Assembly (NCBI GenBank): GCA_005888675.1
Contig: VBBA01000128.1
Location: 1-21,270 of the forward strand
DNA length: 21,270 nt
Direction: 5' to 3'
From: Candidatus Bathyarchaeota archaeon
Lineage (GTDB): Archaea; Thermoproteota; Bathyarchaeia; 40CM-2-53-6
Notes under the pieces: generated by a model
What the model saw: the letters and a program-made list of their open reading frames with translations, nothing else
What the model was told of the DNA's origin: nothing
The model's database searches: none
Shown here: positions 15,202 through 21,270 of the stretch, in pieces
Layout of the letters: each line of letters starts with the position of its first letter
Numbering within the stretch: position 1 is the stretch's first letter
Program-made: the position numbers and the translations under genes

Positions 15202-15208
15202 TTATAGC
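15202..15208 (-). promoter_or_regulatory. TATA-like box for the M20 peptidase gene
   Basis: The minus strand reads GCTATAACC, 32-38 bases upstream of TTG 15170. This supports a nearly leaderless transcript and the non-ATG start. Confidence 0.4.
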
Positions 15209-15275
15209 ATCTTCTACAGACTTTCTACGGGCCTTGGACTCTCGTGTCTCTAGATAAGTCACGAGGTCTTTCGAA

Positions 15276-17699
15276 CTAGCAGGATCTTCCGAAGTTTCCA
15301 GCGGTAAGGACAAGATCGATGATGTTGATGGTGCCGTCATTGTTTAGGTCAGGTGCCGAGACATAGGACCCGTCATTTCTGACTAATCCAAACTTGGCAC
15401 CAATCGTTGACAGATCGACAATATCGACACGACAGTCACCGTTAACGTCTCCCTTCATCCGGACATTGAACAATCCCCCAGCCAGGATATTATTCGCAAC
15501 GTTCGGATCTCCCAGAACCTGTTGAGCCTGGACCGTGACATTGTAATTGGCCCGGATAGCGACATTAGGGAACCAGGAAAAACGGACCAACTGGGATAAG
15601 CCTGAGGTGAGGGCGACGCTCTGCTGGGCAACAATCGTACTGTTCGTCAAAAGACTCACCAGGAAAGTTTCATTGGAAAGGCCGAAGTCCGCGACAGTCA
15701 CGTTTACCATGACCGGCTGGACCAATATGACACCCTGATACGCAGTAGATCTTGACAGCACCAAGCTTGTCGCCGCCGTGTCATGAAATGGTCGGAAGAC
15801 CTCGACACGACTGTTCGATAGAGCAGTACTGTACTGATTATTGTCGGTGACATAGACATTGTCCGAGTTATCAACCACAACCCCACTTGGATTGGCGAGC
15901 TGTCCAGGTCCTGAGCCAAGAGTTCCAAAGGAGGTCACGAAGGTCCCGTTCCCGAGAAACTCTTGCACACGATTGTTGAGAGTGTCCGCGACATAAACGT
16001 CACCGCCCGAATCGACTCCAAGACCCGTTGGCAAGTTGAGCTGGCCATTCTGACTTCCAAGCGAGCCCCAGGAGAATAGGAACTGTCCCGAACCGCTGAA
16101 TTTCTCAACTCGATGATTACCAGAGTCACTGACATAGACGAGGCCGGACATACGATCCACGACAATCCCTTGGGGATTGTAGAATTGACCATTCCCTGAC
16201 CCGTTAGTCCCCCAACTCGTCAAGAAATTCCCGTTACTGTCGAACTTTTGGACTCTAGAGCAGCCGACAACACCGTCATTGTTGAAGTCGGTCACGTAAA
16301 CATTGCCTCCCGCATCCAATGCGATTCCAGAAACCCCGCAAAACGGTGTATTGTTGATGCCCTTGGACCACGCAGTGATGAAGGCACCGGTCGAGGAAAA
16401 CTTCTGAACCCGGTTATTCCCATAATCTGTCACATACACGTTCCCACTACCATCGACCCCAACATTCGAGGGACCATTGAACTGACCGGTGAGATTTCCA
16501 AACCCACCCCAAGACGTGATGAGAACTCCGGAGCCCGTGCTGAACTTTTGGATCCTGTTGTTGCCATGATCCGCTACGTAGATACTATTTCCAGAATTGT
16601 CCAGGGCCGAACCTAATGGAATGGACAGTAGTCCCAGTCTTGGATAAGAGAGACTTGTAATGTAACTACCAGTAGTGCTCGAGAACTGTTGGACATTAAA
16701 GTTGTCAGGATCGCCCACGAAAACATTCCCGAGATTATCGACTGCGACACCCGAAGGCTGGGAAAAATGGCCGGGAATAGTCCCGTATGATCCGGCTGTC
16801 CAGACTACGGCAAAGTTCGTGTTGAATTTTTGGACACGCTTTGCCAGATTATCCACGACGTAAACATTGAAGGAACTGTCGACAGCGAGACCGCTAGGAG
16901 AAAACAATGTTCCACCAGAGTTGACCCCGCCCCAAGATGTGACGAAGCCACCGTTCTTCGTGAACTTGGTCACGTTGCCGGAGAAACCGTCTTTGTTGTC
17001 GGTGTTGGCATCGTCAACATACACAGAACCTTGGGAGTCCAAGGCAATCCCCATCGGCATGGAGAAGTTCCCGGGCGGTCCAAGCCGGAAGTACTTTACG
17101 AATAAACCATCATTCCGAAATATCCCAACTCTTTGGTTACCACTATCGACAACGTAGAGATAGTTGGTACTGTTGGCTGCGATACCTTGTGGATGTGAGA
17201 ACATGCCATTAGCGGTGCCGTTCGAGTTCCACGAGCGGATGAACACGCCGGTCGTCGAGAACTCTTGAATCGTATTGGTAACATAGTCTGTCGCAAACAC
17301 GTTTCCAATCGAATCGACCGCGACAGCCACCGGACGCTCGAACTGTCCTGGGCCTGTACCATGGTTTCCCCACATATCGACCAGGGCACCGTTCCCATCC
17401 ATCTTCCCAATCCCATAATTTTGTGAATCGGCCAGGTATAAGTTCCCAGACGGATCAATAGCAATCCCATTAGGACTCGACAAACCTCCCAAGGAACCCC
17501 ACTGACGAGAGTAACCGAACCCTGGCCCAGGCGATGGCGGCGTTGCGATCTGGAAGGCAGTCGAAAGCGAAGAGCCGACAGAATGATCGACGAGCAGCGA
17601 ACCGAATCTACTACTGCTAGATAATGCCAATACTAGGAGGATAGAGACTAGGACAGGCCTTGAGCCATACCCTATCTTCAAAAGTTGCATGCGTCCCAA
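15276..17699 (-). CDS. Secreted double NHL beta-propeller with CARDB-like and dockerin-like domains
   Basis: An 807-residue exported protein. Residues 14-30 form a hydrophobic signal segment after a basic start. About 12 NHL repeats (residues 66-646), each built on PxGIAVDxxGNVYVxDxxNxRVQKF, would make two six-bladed propellers. Residues 647-747 resemble a CARDB/Ig-like beta sandwich with many N-glycosylation-type NxS/T sites. Residues 748-807 contain two EF-hand-like dockerin loops (GDVNGDCRVDIVDL and DLNNDGTINIIDL), probably calcium-binding. TTG 17699 is chosen because GAGGGGG lies about six bases ahead; ATG 17690 is the alternative. Its role is probably binding to a surface or partner protein rather than catalysis. 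It is divergent from the S53 peptidase and may be functionally linked to it. Confidence 0.88.
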   Translation of the reverse strand: MGRMQLLKIGYGSRPVLVSILLVLALSSSSRFGSLLVDHSVGSSLSTAFQIATPPSPGPGFGYSRQWGSLGGLSSPNGIAIDPSGNLYLADSQNYGIGKMDGNGALVDMWGNHGTGPGQFERPVAVAVDSIGNVFATDYVTNTIQEFSTTGVFIRSWNSNGTANGMFSHPQGIAANSTNYLYVVDSGNQRVGIFRNDGLFVKYFRLGPPGNFSMPMGIALDSQGSVYVDDANTDNKDGFSGNVTKFTKNGGFVTSWGGVNSGGTLFSPSGLAVDSSFNVYVVDNLAKRVQKFNTNFAVVWTAGSYGTIPGHFSQPSGVAVDNLGNVFVGDPDNFNVQQFSSTTGSYITSLSYPRLGLLSIPLGSALDNSGNSIYVADHGNNRIQKFSTGSGVLITSWGGFGNLTGQFNGPSNVGVDGSGNVYVTDYGNNRVQKFSSTGAFITAWSKGINNTPFCGVSGIALDAGGNVYVTDFNNDGVVGCSRVQKFDSNGNFLTSWGTNGSGNGQFYNPQGIVVDRMSGLVYVSDSGNHRVEKFSGSGQFLFSWGSLGSQNGQLNLPTGLGVDSGGDVYVADTLNNRVQEFLGNGTFVTSFGTLGSGPGQLANPSGVVVDNSDNVYVTDNNQYSTALSNSRVEVFRPFHDTAATSLVLSRSTAYQGVILVQPVMVNVTVADFGLSNETFLVSLLTNSTIVAQQSVALTSGLSQLVRFSWFPNVAIRANYNVTVQAQQVLGDPNVANNILAGGLFNVRMKGDVNGDCRVDIVDLSTIGAKFGLVRNDGSYVSAPDLNNDGTINIIDLVLTAGNFGRSC

Positions 17700-17886
17700 T
17701 ATGTATCCCCCTCACCATGTCCGCACAGAAATTAATTCATCCGTTCTTCCTGAAGGGACTATCCCTGCATTGGCTTTTCTGTTTTCCGTGTGAGAGTGAC
17801 TCTGGCAATCAGTATCATCCCCCAGATACCCGTGAGGCGCCATTACCACAAGCATTAATACACAAGCAACGGTTTCAAACGCGATC
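17700..17886. promoter_or_regulatory. Divergent promoter region of the NHL and S53 genes
   Basis: On the plus strand TTAATA at 17855-17860 lies 27-32 bases before ATG 17887, indicating a leaderless S53 mRNA. On the minus strand GAATTAATTT at about 17730-17739 lies about 30 bases before TTG 17699. Both genes could be controlled from these 187 bases. Confidence 0.45.
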
Positions 17887-19335
17887 ATGAAGAAAATACC
17901 GAATATTACAATCGTACTAACCATCGCTACAATAATGCTCGTCGCACCAATTGGAAATGCGGGAACTGTCGCAGTTCCGACAGACTTCAACTATACCGTG
18001 AATCCGATCGCTGTGCAACTCGGTCCGATCTCACCGAACAGTCAAATGCCGAATGGACTGCCTCTTTGCAGGAGTGCAAGCCTCGGCAACATAGTCTGTT
18101 ATTCGCCGAGGTTCGTCCGAAAAGCATACTCCGTTCCTTCAACCTTGGACGGTAGTGGTCAGACGATAGCAATCGTCGACGCTTTCGGAAGCCCCACTAT
18201 CAGGGCAGACCTCGCACTCTTCGACTCTGTTTTCGGACTTCCCGCCCCACCCTCGTTCACAATATTCTGCGGGAATTCTCCAACTCCGCTCGATGAGAGC
18301 ACATGTCCACAGGTCAACATAAACGTCAACCCGAAACATGGCGTTTTCTCGTGGACGATCGAGACTAGCCTAGACGTGGAATGGGCTCATGCTATCGCAC
18401 CAGGCGCTAACATCGTACTCGTAGTTGCCTCAACCTCTTCCGGGAACGCGATAAACAATGCAGAAGCCGCAGCCATAGCCGCCTACCCAGGCGCAGTCTT
18501 CTCACAAAGCTTCGGAATCCCAGAGATCTTCCTCACCGGAAACGGCAACCCTGGTCAGGTCAAGCAGGCCCAGCAGAACTATGCCAACGGGGTAGCAGTC
18601 GGAGACACCTTCTTCGCGTCGGCCGGCGACACAGGCGCAACGTTCGGCTTCCAAACACAAATGAGCAACTTCCCAAGCTCCGACCTCCACAATGTTGGAG
18701 TCGCCGGAACTCAAGGACTCCCATACAATGCTACTGGAACACTGATGCCCTGCCCGACTTCAGCACCATTCTCCTGTACCTCTGGACTATCCGCGTATCA
18801 TGGCCCTTGCGTCCTTGGACGGACCGTAGCGCCCAACTGTGTCGCTGACGGCTATGGTGGTGAACAAGTCTGGAACGAACCTAGCTTCGGCGTCGCGACT
18901 GGCGGAGCTCAAAGTCTTCTGTTCGGAGTTCCATCATATCAAGCGGGTCTCGGACTATCCTCAAGGGGTCCAGACGTGACCTACAATGCAGCGATAGACG
19001 GCGGTGTCCTAACCGTCTACAGTGGTCTTGGATTCCCCGCATTGTTCATTGTCGGAGGGACCAGTGCTGGTTCACCTCAATGGGCAGGTATAGCTGCACT
19101 TGCGAACCAGGCCCGTGCCAGTCTAGACAAGGGACCAATTGGTGATCTCAACCCAGTCCTCTACAACATCTACCACAGTACACGCTATTCCAGCGATTTC
19201 CATGATATCACAGTCGGCAACGACCAACTGGTAGGCACGCCTGTCGGCTACGCAGCCACAACTGGCTACGATGTCGCCTCAGGCATTGGCTCGCCAGTCG
19301 TCAGTCAACTAGTCGTTGACTTGGCAGCTGCATAA
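17887..19335 (+). CDS. Secreted S53 family (sedolisin/kumamolisin-type) serine-carboxyl peptidase
   Basis: A 482-residue exported endopeptidase of a family usually active at acid pH. A signal peptide occupies residues 1-25 (ITIVLTIATIMLVAPIGNA). The catalytic set is Glu159 and Asp163 in ETSLDVEWAHAIAPGA, oxyanion Asp248 in ASAGDTGA, and Ser393 in GGTSAGSPQWAGIAAL. The C-terminal calcium site is visible as FHDITVGND (Asp440) and GYDVASGIGSP (Asp462). Only about 50 residues separate the signal peptide from the catalytic domain (SGQTIAIVDAFGSP, residue 90 on). The roughly 150-200-residue Pro-kumamolisin propeptide found in most S53 enzymes is therefore absent. Several cysteines (61, 71, 128, 140, 289, 297, 308, 318) could form disulfides. 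ATG 17887 is supported by promoter spacing. Confidence 0.93.
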   Translation: MKKIPNITIVLTIATIMLVAPIGNAGTVAVPTDFNYTVNPIAVQLGPISPNSQMPNGLPLCRSASLGNIVCYSPRFVRKAYSVPSTLDGSGQTIAIVDAFGSPTIRADLALFDSVFGLPAPPSFTIFCGNSPTPLDESTCPQVNINVNPKHGVFSWTIETSLDVEWAHAIAPGANIVLVVASTSSGNAINNAEAAAIAAYPGAVFSQSFGIPEIFLTGNGNPGQVKQAQQNYANGVAVGDTFFASAGDTGATFGFQTQMSNFPSSDLHNVGVAGTQGLPYNATGTLMPCPTSAPFSCTSGLSAYHGPCVLGRTVAPNCVADGYGGEQVWNEPSFGVATGGAQSLLFGVPSYQAGLGLSSRGPDVTYNAAIDGGVLTVYSGLGFPALFIVGGTSAGSPQWAGIAALANQARASLDKGPIGDLNPVLYNIYHSTRYSSDFHDITVGNDQLVGTPVGYAATTGYDVASGIGSPVVSQLVVDLAAA

Positions 19336-19400
19336 CGAGAACAAGAAGCCCGAGAAAAAACTCTCTCTTCTCCTTTTTCTCTTTCTCCAAACTGTTTCCT
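19336..19400. terminator. Bidirectional terminator region between convergent S53 and CHAT genes
   Basis: On the plus strand a pyrimidine-rich run with repeated T blocks (about 19361-19388) follows the S53 stop. On the minus strand the A6 run at 19355-19360 reads as T6 after a GAGAGAG stretch. Both would be suitable T-rich archaeal termination sites. Confidence 0.5.
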
Positions 19401-19451
19401 AGAACTGTAGAATTGCTCAGCATGTCGAAGTAAAGCAGGTAGTGATCCTGG

Positions 19452-20210
19452 CTAGTTGGTTACGCTAGAGAGTATGTTAGAATACCCCATCGCCTGAAGC
19501 GTCGTATCCATCTCGACCATCGCGTTCCCAATCGGCTTGCCCTCCTGGAGAATCTTTTGGAAGAGGGATATAGCGAACGTGTCGGTAAGGGCGAGCGAGA
19601 CGAGCCCCTTCCAGCCAACGACGATGGACGCACCCTTGCGGAGGAAGGCACTTGCCAATCCGGGCTGGGTCAATGTGTTGCAACCCATGAGGAAGACCAT
19701 AGTACCAGGTGCGAATCTTCCCTCCATCACGGAGACGAGGCCTGGTTCCATCGAAAAATACTGTTTCCCCTCAAAGAGATAATTGCCCACCTGTCCAGTC
19801 AATTGTTCGAGTATATGGCCAAAGGGAGTGTAGCGCTCCGTTGTCGCCATATCATCGATGCCCGAGTGGGCCCAAAAGATTACGATGCGATACTTGCCAG
19901 TTGGAATTTGGCGTATCAGGTTCACAGTAACAGAGTCGTACATAACGTGAGACAAATGGGCTTGATCGAGGAGATCGAGAAAAAGCCCGCGGGAGGGGTC
20001 CTGCGTGTGAGTCATATCCAGGATGAGCACGTCGGCGTGGGGAAGATTCAGTGGTGTTGGGGGATAATGGTAGAAGCCGAAGACGAGGATCATTATCAGG
20101 ATAATCTGGAGTTCGTAGTAGATGCTGCGACGGCCAGTCTGGATTCTACTTCTCTGGTGCTTCTTCCGCCAGTCTTCAATCGCATCGTTGATCGAATTGA
20201 ACCGTGTCAT
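19452..20210 (-). CDS. Membrane-anchored CHAT-domain (caspase-like) protein
   Basis: A 252-residue protein with a basic N-terminus, one membrane helix at residues 33-48 (LQIILIMILVFGFYHY) and a single caspase-fold domain. The His/Cys dyad is visible as IVIFWAHSGID (His115) and MVFLMGCNT (Cys177). The end matches CHAT proteins: GLASAFLRKGASIVVGW, then LFQKILQEGKPIGNAM. Positive charge before the helix suggests the domain faces outside, but this is inference. CHAT proteases usually act inside defence or cell-death modules with TPR or effector partners. Here the domain stands alone and is the smallest workable form. Clan C25/clostripain-like folds are the alternative. ATG 20210 has no strong ribosome binding site. 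It lies 83 bases downstream of the small secreted protein gene, on the same strand. Confidence 0.75.
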   Translation of the reverse strand: MTRFNSINDAIEDWRKKHQRSRIQTGRRSIYYELQIILIMILVFGFYHYPPTPLNLPHADVLILDMTHTQDPSRGLFLDLLDQAHLSHVMYDSVTVNLIRQIPTGKYRIVIFWAHSGIDDMATTERYTPFGHILEQLTGQVGNYLFEGKQYFSMEPGLVSVMEGRFAPGTMVFLMGCNTLTQPGLASAFLRKGASIVVGWKGLVSLALTDTFAISLFQKILQEGKPIGNAMVEMDTTLQAMGYSNILSSVTN

Positions 20211-20253
20211 CTATTTTGTTTCATCGACCTTTCGTTCGGACCGAATTGGTTTT

Positions 20254-20266
20254 GGAAAAAAAGGGG
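20254..20266 (-). terminator. T-tract after the small secreted protein gene
   Basis: The minus strand reads CCCC followed by seven T (A7 at 20256-20262 on the plus strand), about 30 bases after the stop of the 170-residue protein. It could separate that gene from the CHAT gene or allow partial read-through. Confidence 0.4.
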
Positions 20267-20293
20267 TAGGGTGGAGTCATGCACTTGGCATTT

Positions 20294-20806
20294 CTAGTTC
20301 TTTCTTCTTCTGCTCAATGCCATCACTGCGAAGACTCCAACCGCGGCTGCGCCTAACGCCAAGTATGGCGTGATCACGGCGAGCGTGCTGAGTGCGACTG
20401 CTGTGCCACCGAGGAGGCTGCCGGCTTCACAGTAGCCAGTCGAGTAAGTGTTTCCCGAGGATGTTGAGGCTAGATAGCAATGGGCTGGACCGGTTGCGGT
20501 CTTGAATTGGAGCTGTGTCGAGGCAATGCCACCAGCGGGGACGGTGAGAGGTTGCTTGCTTGTCGCGACGAGGATTCCACCATCGGTGAGCGAGACAGTA
20601 GTTGAGAGTGGGTTCGTTGTGTCAAGGTTGTGGATGGTCACTGTTGCTGTGACCCTTGCACCCAATGGGGCAAAGGATGGTGTGACGCTGACGCCGTAGA
20701 TGACGGCGGTGGGAGAGGATGCGGCCGACACGGGACCCATGATGATGAGCATTGCGAGGATCATGCCAAAGGGGAGGCTGAGTCTAGTTGTTAGGAGATT
20801 ATTCAA
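20294..20806 (-). CDS. Small exported, C-terminally anchored beta-sandwich protein
   Basis: A 170-residue protein with a signal peptide (about residues 11-28, FGMILAMLIIMGPVSA) and one Ig/CARDB-like beta domain (about 35-130; VSVTPSFAPLGARVTATVTI, then a VPAGG turn). Two cysteines near residues 109 and 124 may pair. A C-terminal membrane helix at about 140-164 ends in RRRKN, as in proteins held in the membrane by a stop-transfer tail. The start is TTG 20806, with GGAGGTGA at 20817-20824 about ten bases upstream and an in-frame stop just before it. Function is unknown; it is probably a surface protein. It precedes the CHAT gene on the same strand. Confidence 0.7.
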   Translation of the reverse strand: MNNLLTTRLSLPFGMILAMLIIMGPVSAASSPTAVIYGVSVTPSFAPLGARVTATVTIHNLDTTNPLSTTVSLTDGGILVATSKQPLTVPAGGIASTQLQFKTATGPAHCYLASTSSGNTYSTGYCEAGSLLGGTAVALSTLAVITPYLALGAAAVGVFAVMALSRRRKN

Positions 20807-20816
20807 CTTTCAAAAT

Positions 20817-20824
20817 TCACCTCC
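20817..20824 (-). promoter_or_regulatory. Strong ribosome binding site deciding a TTG start
   Basis: GGAGGTGA on the minus strand is the best Shine-Dalgarno match in the window and supports TTG 20806. Between 20825 and 21061 no gene is convincing on either strand. Confidence 0.5.
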
Positions 20825-21061
20825 ATGAACAGCCGGGCAACTGCCATCGACTCTAGGACAGGCTTGTCGTCGGAACCTGGACAGGTCCACGATCTTTTCT
20901 TTCTCCAGGCCTCAGGCTTTTCCCGTAATAGTGTTCTCGACTGGCTGTCTACTCACTTAAGATTATCCTCTTTACAGCTCAGGAGACCCCTTCCAGGACT
21001 GGAGACTGCCGCTGTTTCGCTGCATTCTCTCCGAGAATGGGCGTGGACTTGGTTCCTGGAG

Positions 21062-21270
21062 TCAGCCGCCGTAACGCTTGCGCGGTGGAAGGACTTGGGA
21101 TGGACAGACTGTTGAGACATTCCCAGGTTGCTGGTAACAGTAGCCAACATTGAACGGACCATAGGTTGACCTGAAGTAGAGGGTCACCTGGGTCCAGGTG
21201 ATGAGAGTGCCGCTCGTCGCGTTGTGATTGTTGAGAAAGTCATGGAGTGGCGAGACGATGCTGATGATGA
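21062..21270 (-). CDS. C-terminal end of a probable exported protein (partial)
   Basis: A minus-strand frame enters at the right edge and stays open to a TGA at 21062-21064, giving 69 residues. It includes LHDFLNNHNATSGTLITW and YFRSTYGPFNVGYCYQQP. The content is rich in Thr, Ser, Tyr and Asn-X-Ser/Thr sites with two cysteines, like the other exported proteins nearby. It ends in a short basic tail (PPRKRYGG). No family is recognised from this fragment. An overlapping frame on the plus strand (20825-21115) is judged spurious. Confidence 0.5.
   Translation of the reverse strand, partial: IISIVSPLHDFLNNHNATSGTLITWTQVTLYFRSTYGPFNVGYCYQQPGNVSTVCPSQVLPPRKRYGG

Noticed and set aside
19557..20297. 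246-residue plus-strand frame opposite the CHAT gene
   Set aside because: It is the complement of a gene with clear CHAT motifs and a membrane helix. Its own translation has no family features or signal.
20825..21115. 96-residue plus-strand frame near the right edge
   Set aside because: It overlaps the minus-strand C-terminal frame, which has more natural composition. It starts next to a strong ribosome binding site belonging to the opposite strand.
21184..21201. Eight-base-pair near-perfect palindrome TCACCTGG/CCAGGTGA
   Set aside because: It falls inside the partial coding frame, codes for ordinary residues, and has no second copy of the full palindrome in the window; a weaker ACCTG/CAGGT repeat near 20876 is too short to support an operator.

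Overview
This window looks like a chromosomal fragment of an archaeon. TATA-like boxes sit 25-40 bases ahead of several starts. Several starts are nearly leaderless or use GTG/TTG. Gene ends carry T-rich or pyrimidine-rich runs rather than classic bacterial terminators. The gene set (class II ribonucleotide reductase, split glutamate synthase-type proteins, a LAGLIDADG intein, a small winged-helix protein) also fits. No rRNA, tRNA or CRISPR array was seen. The lineage cannot be fixed from the sequence; a mesophilic Thermoproteota/Bathyarchaeia-like archaeon is a guess.

Left part (1-6.6 kb): a gene start runs off the left edge, followed by a large minus-strand adenosylcobalamin-dependent ribonucleotide reductase (deoxynucleotide supply), a small winged-helix protein, and a solitary hydroxymethylbilane synthase (tetrapyrrole pathway) that lacks two normally conserved substrate-binding arginines. 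Next comes a minus-strand pair of overlapping genes. The second member is a short unrecognised protein interrupted by a 333-residue LAGLIDADG intein.

Middle (6.7-12.1 kb): a tightly coupled three-gene plus-strand operon related to glutamate synthase. It contains two paralogous FMN-type barrel proteins and one protein fusing a class II glutamine amidotransferase to a GXGXG domain. The first barrel protein has lost the canonical active-site loop and the usual 3Fe-4S cysteines but has its own N-terminal cysteine cluster. The second keeps the loop and cluster, but its C-terminal tail is displaced into another frame. The last 1.5 kb of the operon and the sequence after it (about 10.5-12.8 kb) are strongly cytosine-poor on the + strand.

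Right part (12.4-21.3 kb): a four-helix membrane protein, a small HExxH protein, an M20 peptidase, then a run of exported or membrane-anchored proteins. These are a double NHL propeller with CARDB-like and dockerin-like domains, an S53 (sedolisin) peptidase without a propeptide, a membrane-anchored CHAT (caspase-like) protein, a small secreted/anchored beta protein, and the C-terminus of another probable exported protein. Together they suggest a surface and extracellular proteolysis region. The strongest leads are the asymmetric glutamate synthase-like operon with its broken tail, the intein in a tiny unknown host protein, and the stand-alone membrane CHAT protein.
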